Notes: generated from the sequence alone by a model not told the origin. DNA of 64,000 nucleotides from Bacillus sp. V59.32b (GCF_003429085.1 NZ_QVTC01000034.1:1-64000); one strand, 5' to 3'. Counted from the first letter of the stretch, positions 15,867-24,105 are shown. Made by a program: numbers and translations.

Positions 15867-16448
15867 CTAATTCTGCGAGAACACTTTCACTAATTGCTCC
15901 GCCTCTTGTAGAAGTTCTTTTTGGCCACTGATGGAAATAAGGTCCTTGCACCAGAATATCGTTTTAAAATCTTCCTCATCAATATAATTATTAATTTCTC
16001 CTTCCATTTTAACATTTTCCCACTTTACTGACTCAAAAACAGCAGACTTCAACCACCAATACTGAACGTATCCTTTTACGTTTTTAACTGGTTCAGGGAA
16101 TATGATTGCACTATTTATTAAGGTTGGTGGAAAATCTTCTAGGTCTCTATAAAAAAATTGTGTATTACAGAATAAAATCTTATTTACTTCTCCTGCTTTG
16201 ATATCACTTTTCAAAGCATATGGTCTAGCTATGTATTGCGGTAAAAAGGTAGCAAATTGGTTCATGGATTGATTTATACTTTTACTAGACTCTGATCCTA
16301 AAGCATTCCCGTATATTGGTTGGAATCCATGTTTGGATAGAGCTGCATCTAAATCTCTTAACATGAGAATGGAATTGTTTATAAGATGCCTCACGTTATT
16401 TACTGACTTTTTAAGTGAACTGCTAAATTCAATATGTGACTCTTCCAT
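15867..16448 (-). CDS. Unknown partner protein of the nuclease-like gene
   Basis: 193 residues, cytoplasmic, no signal peptide. The N-terminal ~60 residues are helical; the middle contains ..NKILFCNTQFFYRDLEDFPP and the end ..FKTIFWCKDLISISGQKEL. The first 20 bases overlap the upstream nuclease-like gene and GGAGG precedes ATG 16448, which points to translational coupling. I recognise no domain. Codon use and AT content are higher than in the neighbouring core genes, suggesting acquired DNA. Confidence 0.7.
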   Translation of the reverse strand: MEESHIEFSSSLKKSVNNVRHLINNSILMLRDLDAALSKHGFQPIYGNALGSESSKSINQSMNQFATFLPQYIARPYALKSDIKAGEVNKILFCNTQFFYRDLEDFPPTLINSAIIFPEPVKNVKGYVQYWWLKSAVFESVKWENVKMEGEINNYIDEEDFKTIFWCKDLISISGQKELLQEAEQLVKVFSQN

Positions 16449-17235
16449 ATTCTCGTACTACCTCCGTAACATCCTGTATGTCATCCCAACTAGATAAGCG
16501 GGATGCGGTATCATATGTATAGCCATTGATTGAAACTGATTCAATGTGATGCCTATTCCTAAATCCATCAAAGCTTTGTAGTCCCTTCCTTTCTAGTAAA
16601 CTTTTAAGATCCTTCAGGAGCTTAGCGTCCTGGGGTGTCAAAAAGTGCACCAGTTCATTAATAAAGTTATGGATTTTTCTCCACGGAAGCCAATAAAGCT
16701 GCTCCTGAGTAAAAGTAATGTCATTAATTAGGTGAATGCTATCAGCCATTTCCTTAGACGGCATGGATGTATGATTAGTCAGATAGATTAAGTATGTTTC
16801 CTCAATATTCTTTTTAATATTTAATAAACGAAGATTTTCAGAGTTATGTATATCTTCAATTTCACGGGCAAGCTGATCTCTTTGAGTATTTTTCCGTTCT
16901 TCAAAATCTACGCTGAGGTCCTCTTTGCTTGATTTATCCGACCAGTATTTTGCTTCAATACAAATTAGATACCCTCTATCCTTTTCATCCTGTATATGGA
17001 TAAGCACATCTGGTTCTGATTTTTCAAGCCTCGGCCAAAAGAAGAATTTGCATTCTTTAAAAGATGAAGCAAATGTTAGTTGTGTTTCCATAATATTTAC
17101 ACAAGACTTTAATAACGATTGAATATATGTCGGGGAGGATAAATATTGAAAAGTGCCTACGACCGAAGAAGTCAGTACGTCTTCATGGTTCTGTAGAGAT
17201 GTAGGAATCTTACCATTCAATTCGGCTGCAAACAT
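16429..17235 (-). CDS. PD-(D/E)XK nuclease-like protein
   Basis: 268 residues. The core motif of the restriction-endonuclease fold is visible: PDVLI with Asp76, then a strand and ICIEAKYW with Glu94 and Lys96, then RDQLAREI as a possible Gln-bearing helix. That arrangement supports a metal-dependent nuclease-type fold. The C-terminal half (about 150-268) has no recognised domain. GGAAGGAGAGGGAG precedes ATG 17235. The gene lies 42 bases after the RsbR-like gene and overlaps the next gene by 20 bases, so the three probably form an operon. It could serve in defence or DNA turnover; the substrate is unknown. Confidence 0.7.
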   Translation of the reverse strand: MFAAELNGKIPTSLQNHEDVLTSSVVGTFQYLSSPTYIQSLLKSCVNIMETQLTFASSFKECKFFFWPRLEKSEPDVLIHIQDEKDRGYLICIEAKYWSDKSSKEDLSVDFEERKNTQRDQLAREIEDIHNSENLRLLNIKKNIEETYLIYLTNHTSMPSKEMADSIHLINDITFTQEQLYWLPWRKIHNFINELVHFLTPQDAKLLKDLKSLLERKGLQSFDGFRNRHHIESVSINGYTYDTASRLSSWDDIQDVTEVVREYGRVTY

Positions 17236-17277
17236 TCTCCCTCTCCTTCCTATTGTTAACTTATAACTATTAACTTC

Positions 17278-18219
17278 TTAACTTTTCATGGATTTTGTAA
17301 TTTCAAGACCTTCAATAAAGAGTGTGTATTGTAAGGCATGTTGCAGAGTACTAAAACATTTATAATTGCCTAAATCCATCCCGGACCTGACTATTCCGCT
17401 GCTTATGTCCGGTGAGATGCCAACGAGAAATGTTTCTGCTCCCAGCAGCTTAACCGAATTTGTAATGTTGTGGATGACGGACGGTGTAAATTCATCAAGC
17501 TCTTTAACAGCGGTCAAATCAAGAAGCAAATAGCTTGCTCCATATTGGACAACACCTTGTAGAATCTTTTCATTCAGTTCACTGGCATAGGGATCTTCAA
17601 ATTTGCCAAACAAAGGGATTACGATCGTATTGTTTAATACTGGAATAACTGGTGAAGATAGCTCCCTTATTACATTCTTTAAATCTAAGCTTCTTTGTTC
17701 TACAATGTTTTCTAAATGTTGTATTTTCTCTTGTTCTTTTTGTTTTAAAAATGTTTTCAGGTCATTGATTACAACGTTTTCGGAAGGAGAAATCTTAATA
17801 AGCAAGCAATCTGCTCCTTCTTTCGTATGTTCATACCACATGTCTTCGCGAAAAAGTATACTAAATAACCCTGCAAGATAGCTAGAGATAAAGCACTTAG
17901 CGGGCGTAAGACCTTGATTGCTGTCATTTGCTTTTGTAAGCTTCAATAACACGATTTTGCTATCCCGTGCTAAGTCGGTTATTTCCGCTGTCCCCCACCC
18001 TCCCTTTAAATTTAAAGAGGAGAGCACTTTTATAAAATCTGACTTATTAGCATTCATATTTATTTTTTCAGCTTCCGATTTCCCAGTACGATAACCGAGT
18101 TTTTCAATAATAGCCGTTGACTCCGATGAATCGGCAATTTCTTCAATAATTTCAATGAAGCTTTTTACGAGAGTTTCATTTGAGAATATTGTGACATTCT
18201 GGTTAGATGAATCAGACAT
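17278..18219 (-). CDS. RsbR-like V4R/STAS sensor protein
   Basis: 313 residues. The N-terminal part (about 30-145) resembles a V4R-type small-molecule-binding domain (GYRTGKSEAEKI, GGWGTAEITDL, YLAGLFSILF). A linker helix (about 153-186) leads to a STAS domain starting ELSSPVIPVLNNTIVIPLFG, as in stressosome RsbR proteins. The two threonines of B. subtilis RsbRA (Thr171, Thr205) align here with Glu243 and Gly275, so normal RsbT-type phosphorylation is not expected. It heads an operon with a nuclease-like gene and an unknown gene, so it may regulate those instead of the sigma-B pathway. AAAGGAG precedes ATG 18219. Confidence 0.78.
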   Translation of the reverse strand: MSDSSNQNVTIFSNETLVKSFIEIIEEIADSSESTAIIEKLGYRTGKSEAEKINMNANKSDFIKVLSSLNLKGGWGTAEITDLARDSKIVLLKLTKANDSNQGLTPAKCFISSYLAGLFSILFREDMWYEHTKEGADCLLIKISPSENVVINDLKTFLKQKEQEKIQHLENIVEQRSLDLKNVIRELSSPVIPVLNNTIVIPLFGKFEDPYASELNEKILQGVVQYGASYLLLDLTAVKELDEFTPSVIHNITNSVKLLGAETFLVGISPDISSGIVRSGMDLGNYKCFSTLQHALQYTLFIEGLEITKSMKS

Positions 18220-18426
18220 ATTGCCAACTCCTTTTTTCAGTTAACGGGAAAACCCTACCCATAAATCTTTGTTGAATATTAAAAGTTTGGATTGTTGCTA
18301 TTCCTTTAGTATAAATAATAAAGAGAGATATTTACATAATTTTCTTTCCATTTCGACAAATTTCTAGTGCTTGTAGCATATTATTAATTGGTCTACTTTA
18401 AGAAATCGGTCACGCCGTAAAATTGC

Positions 18427-18449
18427 AAAAAGACCACTAAGTGGGCCTT
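18427..18449 (-). terminator. Terminator of the DinB gene
   Basis: Minus strand: CCCACT / AGTGG hairpin followed by TCTTTTT, 76 bases after the stop. Confidence 0.6.
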
Positions 18450-18525
18450 TGAAAATAATAAAGATAGGTTGTTTTGTGTTCTTAGTACATGGTAATTGCT
18501 GTGTGTTATTAACCACAAAAAACCA

Positions 18526-19005
18526 TTAGAATTCAAACTTTCTTTTGGCCGCCCATGATCCTTGGAGCTTCCTAATTTGAATGATTTGCCCTGTATGGTA
18601 AGCGTCATGTCTGATTACACCCATAATTGCTTTTGCAAGCCTTTCAAAATCGTCTTCTTGTAAACTAGTAATCGCCTGCTTTATACCTGCATGAATTTCA
18701 TCTACTTTTTTTACTATTTGTTCCCATGCCTGATCATCCTCCGAATTTCCCTCTTTGAATGTGAGGTCGTTCTCACTCTCTTTATTAAAATCATTCATTC
18801 TGCACTCTAATTGGCAAAGAAGCCGTTCTTCAAAATAGAGCATATGATTTACCGTTTCCCAGATGCTATTGACCGATTCCCCTGCCGGTTTCCAAGTAGC
18901 CTCTTTGGCATTCAAGCCTTTAAGGGCAGTTTTTAGAGGTGGATACCAATCCTCCTCGTAATATGAGAAATTATGCTCGTTTGTTAAGAGCTGAATGTTT
19001 GACAT
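18526..19005 (-). CDS. DinB family protein
   Basis: 159 residues, four-helix bundle. The metal-binding His pattern is present: NHMLYFEE near residue 50 and RHDAYHTGQI near the C-terminus (HxxxH). DinB-like proteins include bacillithiol-dependent S-transferases and thiol hydrolases; several Bacillus members act with bacillithiol. ATG 19005 follows AAAGGAG; an ATG at 19020 lies upstream of that site. Monocistronic. Confidence 0.85.
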   Translation of the reverse strand: MSNIQLLTNEHNFSYYEEDWYPPLKTALKGLNAKEATWKPAGESVNSIWETVNHMLYFEERLLCQLECRMNDFNKESENDLTFKEGNSEDDQAWEQIVKKVDEIHAGIKQAITSLQEDDFERLAKAIMGVIRHDAYHTGQIIQIRKLQGSWAAKRKFEF

Positions 19006-19240
19006 ATAGTCTCCTTTCATAATTAAAAAGATTCCATTTGAAGATTTTTCCCAAATTCTCCTGTGTGTTACGTCATAATTGAAGGGCCTATTGAAAAAAT
19101 GTATTTCTGAATAAGCCCTGATATGCCCTGTTTTTATTTGTACCTGAGGGGAATTAATCTATTTAAAATTATAGCACCATGACACTTTTATATTTTTTTC
19201 TTATTCTAAAGATAAATCTATCAACTGTAAAACCCAGCAA

Positions 19241-19266
19241 TAAAAAAGAGCCCATTTAGGCTCTGT
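19241..19266 (-). terminator. Rho-independent terminator
   Basis: AGAGCC, loop, GGCTCT followed by six T on the minus strand, 31 bases after the gene at 19298-19693. Confidence 0.85.
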
Positions 19267-19297
19267 ATAAATAGAATGTTACAAAAACAAGATTGCT

Positions 19298-19693
19298 TCA
19301 TTCTACATTTTTTACGTAAATGGCCTGCGAGGAATTTGTGATGATACAATCTTCTAAATCCTTAGTATTCAATAATCCTAGATTTAAAGCGGATTTGATC
19401 TTTACCTCATCCGGCTTTTTTTGAATAAGCTCATTCATATTTAACTCTTCCAGCCTTTTCACTGTTAAATCTTGCTCGAATTTTTCAGTTGTTCTTATTT
19501 GTCTTTGCAATTTATAATCACTGATGGTAATTTCTCCTTTAACATTCTGGCCAACTGACACGTCAAAGTAATTATTAAACACTTTCTTCAGTTGATCCAA
19601 TTGAGCTTCAATTTCTTTTTTCTTGCGATTCAATTCTACGTATTGAGCTAGCATCTCTTTTGTAATCAAGAATTCAATATCTTTTTTCACCAT
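19298..19693 (-). CDS. Coiled-coil hypothetical protein
   Basis: 131 residues. A clear coiled coil covers about residues 12-45 (ELNRKKKEIEAQLDQLKKVF), followed by a small beta-rich part and a C-terminal helical part. No Cys, no membrane segment. Similar helix-plus-domain layouts occur in phage-type and anti-phage small proteins, but I cannot assign this one. GAGGCGG precedes ATG 19693. Confidence 0.65.
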   Translation of the reverse strand: MVKKDIEFLITKEMLAQYVELNRKKKEIEAQLDQLKKVFNNYFDVSVGQNVKGEITISDYKLQRQIRTTEKFEQDLTVKRLEELNMNELIQKKPDEVKIKSALNLGLLNTKDLEDCIITNSSQAIYVKNVE

Positions 19694-19877
19694 ACCGCCT
19701 CATTCCCCCCAATAGATATTTAATCATATTGTGAAGACGGCTTAGATATTACTCTAACTTAATAAGTCCTTAAACTTTTTTCTTTTATCATTTAGCAAAT
19801 CCCCAGTTTTCCTTTAAATTAATATCATGAATTATCTACCATGCACTAGGAAAAAATACAATAGGAGGTGATTTTCA

Positions 19878-20330
19878 CTGCGACACTTACGAACGATAAT
19901 GGTTAAGTTTGTTTCTACTCTGGCTCTATTATATATTGTCCTGGGCCTTGCATTTGGAATGTCATTGACAAGTGTTGTTCTCATTGCTGTTACTTTGAAT
20001 GTAGTCGAATATATTATTGGGGACTTGATCATCTTGCCAAGAACTAATAATTATATAGCTACGCTAGCTGATTTTAGTATATCGCTGATAATCATATGGT
20101 CATTGGTTTCGGGTATGACTACAGTCGGAAATCCGATTTATATCACCTTTATTGCCGCTACAGTGATAGCGATGTTTGAGTATTTGTATCACAGATATGT
20201 TGCAAGGAACACTTTTCCGAGACGGTTTAGGCCGCGATGGCTGCAGGGAGTCCAGTATCAAACGGAAACAGCAGAAGAGATTTATCCCTTTACTCCCCAA
20301 GAAGAAAATAAAGATAAAGAAAACTCGTAG
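19878..20330 (+). CDS. yndM: YndM family membrane protein (DUF2512), CTG start likely
   Basis: About 150 residues with four hydrophobic segments (roughly residues 10-115) and a basic then acidic cytoplasmic tail. It matches the DUF2512/YndM family of Bacillus membrane proteins of unknown function. AGGAGG (19863-19868) is 9 bases before a CTG at 19878; the first ATG is 30 bases away and would drop the RHLRTIM start that family members usually have. CTG initiation is therefore my preferred start. The stop codon lies inside repeat copy A (20313-20404). Confidence 0.8.
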   Translation: MRHLRTIMVKFVSTLALLYIVLGLAFGMSLTSVVLIAVTLNVVEYIIGDLIILPRTNNYIATLADFSISLIIIWSLVSGMTTVGNPIYITFIAATVIAMFEYLYHRYVARNTFPRRFRPRWLQGVQYQTETAEEIYPFTPQEENKDKENS

Positions 20331-20404
20331 ATTAACGAGCCCTAAGGCGGAGATTAGACGTAGTTCACTATGCAGAAAGGAAAGTTTATACGGTTCCTTT
20401 CTGC
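20313..20404 (+). repeat. Palindromic ~95-bp repeat, copy A
   Basis: First of four related elements in the window (also 28240, 57596, 62022). Starts AAAGAAAACTCG, has a small hairpin CTCGTAGATTAACGAG, a middle block AGGCGGAGATTAGACGTAGT and ends with a hairpin GCAGAAAGGAA...TTCCTTTCTGC. In this copy the element supplies the last codons and TAG stop of yndM. Stem bases differ between copies in compensating pairs. Confidence 0.85.
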
Positions 20405-20405
20405 T

Positions 20406-20440
20406 AAAAAACAAACCTATTTTTGGGGTTTGTTTTTTTA
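20406..20440. terminator. Bidirectional terminator
   Basis: AAAAAACAAACC, loop, GGGTTTGTTTTTTT; serves yndM (plus) and the UDG-like gene that ends at 20444 (minus). Confidence 0.85.
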
Positions 20441-20443
20441 AGG

Positions 20444-21013
20444 TTAATGGTGATAACGCTCGGCAACCTGCAACCAATCTTGTTTAAATAATGGCCATAA
20501 ATTAGGGCGACGTCTAACCGCCAAGGGATGGTAAGCTACGGCTGTCTGGAATCCCTGAACATCATACCAGGAACCGCGTAAGGATTTTACATCGGCGCTC
20601 TCGTCTTTAAAGAAGGATTGAACCGCTACGTTGCCCAAGCAGAGAATGAGCTTGGGGGTTTTTTCTTTGAGCTGTTCGGTCAGATGCATCATGCAGGTTT
20701 CTCGTACGCTCTTTTTGTCGTAAGCTTTTACCGGCCTTCTCTTCAATATATATGTAACATACAAATCATTCACGTCTAAACCGACTTCATTGGCAGCTTG
20801 TTGTAACGTTTGTCTCGTGCCGCAAACAATCGGGCTTCCTTCTCGGTCCTCACGGGCTCCAGGGTTATCAAGAATAATCATGATCGGTGCATCCGGATTT
20901 CCTTCGCCCCAGATCATCCGTGATCCCTGCTCGTAAAGACCACATTCGCGGCAGGATAAATGCTTCACTGGAGTTGGTTCTTCCGGCCATATGACCGGAC
21001 AAAAATCTGTCAT
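20444..21013 (-). CDS. Uracil-DNA glycosylase family protein
   Basis: 189 residues. Motif A region: MIILDNPGAREDREGSPIV, close to the GExPGxxED...G pattern of family 4/5-type glycosylases. A conserved ..PKLILCLGNVAVQSFF strand and the C-terminal YHPLAVRRRPNLW (motif B type, HPxxxxR) complete the fold. Two cysteines near the N-terminus (SCRECGLY) recall the iron-sulfur cysteines of family 4 enzymes; further Cys occur at about 67, 109 and 130. Role: removal of uracil from DNA, by family. ATG 21013 follows AAAGGTG at 6 bases; an in-frame GTG lies inside that site. Confidence 0.8.
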   Translation of the reverse strand: MTDFCPVIWPEEPTPVKHLSCRECGLYEQGSRMIWGEGNPDAPIMIILDNPGAREDREGSPIVCGTRQTLQQAANEVGLDVNDLYVTYILKRRPVKAYDKKSVRETCMMHLTEQLKEKTPKLILCLGNVAVQSFFKDESADVKSLRGSWYDVQGFQTAVAYHPLAVRRRPNLWPLFKQDWLQVAERYHH

Positions 21014-21180
21014 TGTTTTCACCTTTATCGGTTATTGTTAGGAACCTGCTATTTATTGTATCCGCTTATGCTTTATTAATGTTAAGATTTTGGATTTCAC
21101 TGAAGTTATCTATAATTTCATTAGCAATAAGCAAATGAATAGAAGAACCGCCCAAAATTTTGGACGGCTTTTTGAAAAAC

Positions 21181-21828
21181 TCATTGAATATTCATTTCAC
21201 TCATTGAATCCATATGGCTGGCGATCATCGCTATAATCGTGCTCGCTTCTTCTTTACTAAAAATGAAGTTGGTTTCGTCTTTTATCAAGTCTTCATCATC
21301 CGTCCAAATCCGGTTGATACGCTTGAGCACGCCATCACCAGTTTCCTGAATGACCCCGAATTGATACGTAACCTCTACTTCATTTTCTTCTAAATAAGCT
21401 GTTACTTCAGGGGTTTCCCATTCTACCTCGATCTCTTCTAGAAGCTGAATATCTCCGCTCTCATCCAGATCATGTAAATCCTCTTCATCCACATATACCT
21501 CTTCGTTCAGTCCATCACCGTTTACATAGTCATGTAAGTTTTCATGGACTGCATCAACGATATCCTCTATATCAGATAGGACTATCTTGCTAACGTGACC
21601 AAGATCGGGTTCAAAAGATTCCATATAGAATTCTTCATTATGCGGGTCAAAAAATAAGGTGGTAAAATACTCTCGTTCATCCTCTTCCCCTTCTGTGAAG
21701 AATTCGATTCTCGGATGTTTAGCGCCCCGTTCGATCAACATTCCACCGGTTTGGTCGTATTTTTCACAGATGGATTCAAGGCTATCCTGTAATTCCCCGC
21801 TTACTCTGTCAAACCATTCTAAAGACAT
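21181..21828 (-). CDS. Acidic hypothetical protein
   Basis: 215 residues, strongly acidic (Glu/Asp over a quarter of residues, runs at 120-150). Starts MSLEWFDRVSGELQDSLESI. AAAGGATGAG precedes the ATG. No membrane or catalytic motif. A hairpin (CCGTCCAAAATTTTGGGCGG) follows at about 21145-21172. No family recognised. Confidence 0.68.
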   Translation of the reverse strand: MSLEWFDRVSGELQDSLESICEKYDQTGGMLIERGAKHPRIEFFTEGEEDEREYFTTLFFDPHNEEFYMESFEPDLGHVSKIVLSDIEDIVDAVHENLHDYVNGDGLNEEVYVDEEDLHDLDESGDIQLLEEIEVEWETPEVTAYLEENEVEVTYQFGVIQETGDGVLKRINRIWTDDEDLIKDETNFIFSKEEASTIIAMIASHMDSMSEMNIQ

Positions 21829-21965
21829 GCACGCATCTCATCCTTTCAAGGTTATCGCCTTTATTATTACCCTTCAGGAGGCATACGTCCCGTTCCATTT
21901 GGTGGTAACTTTGTTACTATAGAAAAATAAAGCAACGCCTAAGAATGAAAAAGGTGATTGGCCAT

Positions 21966-22106
21966 TTAAAAAAATGTCTTTATTATTTCTTCATGATGAT
22001 CACATGTCATGCAGCGATATTCGATCTCTAACGCGTCTTCTCTCGCAAAATGAATCGTCTCTTTCTTACATTTTTCACAAAACTTATTTACCTGTGCTTC
22101 GACCAT
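21966..22106 (-). CDS. Small zinc-ribbon protein
   Basis: 46 residues: MVEAQVNKFCEKCKKETIHF..CMTCDHHEEI. Two CxxC knuckles (about residues 10-13 and 32-35) suggest a zinc ribbon. AAAGGAG precedes ATG 22106; the frame extends further upstream without a ribosome site. Function unknown. Confidence 0.7.
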   Translation of the reverse strand: MVEAQVNKFCEKCKKETIHFAREDALEIEYRCMTCDHHEEIIKTFF

Positions 22107-22179
22107 TAACAGCGACTCCTTTAATTCAGGTTTTTCATATTTTACCCATATGAAATAGAAACTCATGAATCCAGCCCAT

Positions 22180-22533
22180 TTATTTATTTAATTTTCGTTT
22201 AAAGATAAATTCCTGCGTCTGTTCGTCGTCATGGTGCTTTATTAAATAGGTCGCTACCAGTTCCCAGCCGTAAGCACCTATTTTATTCAATTCATGTTCG
22301 GATGGGTCAATAGCTTTGATATACTCCCATTGAATTTCGCTTATTTTAAGGTTTCTCAGTCTGATTAGTTCATTTTTGTTCCGTGTCTCTTGTTCCTTTT
22401 TACTTTGTGTCTTTCTCTCCTTCATTTGCTTTTCAAACAGCAATTTTTTTGGCTTAGCACATTTTGGGCAAGTATTATCGATAAAAGTCACTAATCTTTT
22501 GCAATGAAAACAAACATTCGTCTCATTATCCAT
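22180..22533 (-). CDS. Zinc-ribbon / DUF4177 protein
   Basis: 117 residues. N-terminal zinc ribbon (CFHCKR..CPKCAKPK, Cys pairs near 8-11 and 22-25), a charged linker helix (about 30-60), and a C-terminal DUF4177-type domain marked by WEYIKA and NKIGAYGWELVATYL. DUF4177 proteins are small, of unknown function. Start ATG 22533 follows AGAGGTG; upstream ATG/GTG codons overlap that site. Confidence 0.72.
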   Translation of the reverse strand: MDNETNVCFHCKRLVTFIDNTCPKCAKPKKLLFEKQMKERKTQSKKEQETRNKNELIRLRNLKISEIQWEYIKAIDPSEHELNKIGAYGWELVATYLIKHHDDEQTQEFIFKRKLNK

Positions 22534-22599
22534 TTCCATCACCTCTTATGAAAAAGATATTCCAGAGGCTTATACAATAAGTCCTTTACCATTATGTTT

Positions 22600-23493
22600 T
22601 TAATGTTTCTTTATAAATAAAAGGATTTCATCAAAGGTTTGAGGTGTCTTATTTGTAGTGATTACAGAAAACAGATCGCCTTTTTCGCGGATTCGTTCGC
22701 TTATATTTAATATCGAGAAGTCAGTCGGGCGGAAGCCTACTTGCACCTCCTCCCATGTGACAGGTGTGGTAACTGTGGCCTGTGGTTTTCCTCTTGGCGA
22801 ATATACGGCTGGCATTGTTCTGCCTTTCCACAGTTGTAAGTAGTCAAAATAAACCTTGTTTTCCCTTTTTTTAACAGCTCTTTCTAACGTTAAAGCACTA
22901 GGCATCTTCTCAACTAGATATTCAGCGATAAATTTATTTATTATTCTTGTTTCTTCAAATGAATACAGCGGGGCAATAGGAACGAAAATTTGCATACCGG
23001 TTGAACCTGACGTCCTGGGAACAGAAGTGAGACCCAGGGATGCTAGTACATCCTTCAGTTTCAGTGCGATCTCTAATACAAGATCGAAATGTTCATCATC
23101 AGGAGGATCTAAATCGAACACCATTTCCAATGGATAATTTTGTTTTTTATAGGTATCAAACGGAACATGAAATTCTAATGCACCATAGTTTGCTGCCCAT
23201 ACCAATGTCGCTTTATCATTTAATAACATCCGCTGCTTTTCTTTATAAAACGTATGGCTAACCCAATCTGGCGCACTGCTTGGAAGGGAGCGTTTTTCAA
23301 TTCTCTTCCCATCGATGCCATGGGGATAGATCCAGATCATTGATAGCCTGTTTTTTGCATGCTCGAGCAGAAAAGGAGCAACATTCAGCAAATATTGTAT
23401 GTAGTCGATTTTATTAATACCTGCTTCTTCCCAAATCATTATGTCTGGCTTGTTTATCCTTATCTTTTTTCCTTCAATGATTAATTCTTCCAT
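22600..23493 (-). CDS. ligD: Stand-alone LigD-type polymerase (archaeo-eukaryotic primase fold)
   Basis: 297 residues. Motifs of the AEP polymerase domain of LigD are present: VFDLDPPD (two catalytic Asp), RTSGSTGMQIFVP, and a C-terminal DYLQLWKGRTMPAVYSPRGK (phosphate-binding). In mycobacteria and in B. subtilis LigD/YkoU this domain is fused to a DNA ligase and works with Ku in double-strand break joining. Here it is a single domain and neither Ku nor ligase is in the window. The ATG is preceded by AAGGAAGGGG at a longish distance. Family assignment is secure; pathway membership is inference. Confidence 0.85.
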   Translation of the reverse strand: MEELIIEGKKIRINKPDIMIWEEAGINKIDYIQYLLNVAPFLLEHAKNRLSMIWIYPHGIDGKRIEKRSLPSSAPDWVSHTFYKEKQRMLLNDKATLVWAANYGALEFHVPFDTYKKQNYPLEMVFDLDPPDDEHFDLVLEIALKLKDVLASLGLTSVPRTSGSTGMQIFVPIAPLYSFEETRIINKFIAEYLVEKMPSALTLERAVKKRENKVYFDYLQLWKGRTMPAVYSPRGKPQATVTTPVTWEEVQVGFRPTDFSILNISERIREKGDLFSVITTNKTPQTFDEILLFIKKH

Positions 23494-23594
23494 CTTGCAG
23501 GGGCCCCTTCCTTCCTCTAGTTTCAGTTGAATGCGCTAAAAATATGTAGCATAGGAACTTTGTAACTGCCAGTATATAGAGAATCATTCCAAAG

Positions 23595-23621
23595 AAAAAA
23601 AGCATGTATTTCTGCATGCTT
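23595..23621 (-). terminator. Rho-independent terminator
   Basis: Minus strand: AAAGCATG, short loop, CATGCTTTTTTT. It lies downstream of the zinc-ribbon gene at 23904-24029. Confidence 0.7.
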
Positions 23622-23718
23622 TCTCCCTTCAATTCTTACTTAGTTTCCAGCAGTGCTGCCGGTTTTTAGTGAGTTGCTTACCCTTATGTTTTCAAGTGTA
23701 ATCTCAGAAAACTACACA

Positions 23719-23831
23719 AGTTAAGAGGCTCTTCGCGTCTTATGGTCGAATATGTTAAATAAACTATTTCTAATGTGGGTTCGCGATTCAATTATACGGG
23801 AGGATTCCCGTATTATTGGCTCCTCTTAACT
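23719..23831. mobile_element. MITE-like inverted-repeat element, 113 bp
   Basis: Both ends carry the same 10-base inverted repeat (AGTTAAGAGG and CCTCTTAACT), followed inward by GGCTCTTCGCG on the left, which resembles ISL3-type terminal sequences. An internal hairpin ACGGGAGGATTCCCGT is present. No ORF. It may be a small non-autonomous transposable element; a single copy was seen. Confidence 0.5.
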
Positions 23832-23903
23832 GGTCTGATGCATAATAATAGCGCTACTTGTAGAATTAGAAATGACGCTACTATATCAATTCAATTCTAA
23901 GGT

Positions 23904-24029
23904 TTACTCTAATGGCTCTAAATACCTGTCACTTTGGCAGGTTTCACAAATATGCAAATGAGAGATGCCGACTAATTCGTCACTACTTTCCATTTCTTCT
24001 TCACTGCCGCATACTTCACATTTTCTCAT
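23904..24029 (-). CDS. 41-residue zinc-ribbon protein
   Basis: ATG 24029 follows GAGGAGG at 7 bases and the frame ends at TAA 23906-23904. Sequence starts MRKCEVCGSEEEMESSDELV and has HICETCQ, i.e. two CxxC pairs at residues 4-7 and 28-31, the geometry of a small zinc ribbon. A palindromic GAAGCGCTTTG block is just upstream. Function unknown. Too short for default gene finders. Confidence 0.8.
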   Translation of the reverse strand: MRKCEVCGSEEEMESSDELVGISHLHICETCQSDRYLEPLE

Positions 24030-24105
24030 AAATCAACCTCCTCGTTTCAAATCAAAGCGCTTCATTAAAATGTGCAGACGGTGATGTTCTCTTTGATAAG
24101 ACCGC

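Noticed and set aside
24052-24065. GAAGCGCTTTG block as a cre site before the 41-residue zinc-ribbon gene
   Set aside because: It is one base shorter than the cre core spacing and the gene has no link to carbon use; noted only as a palindrome.
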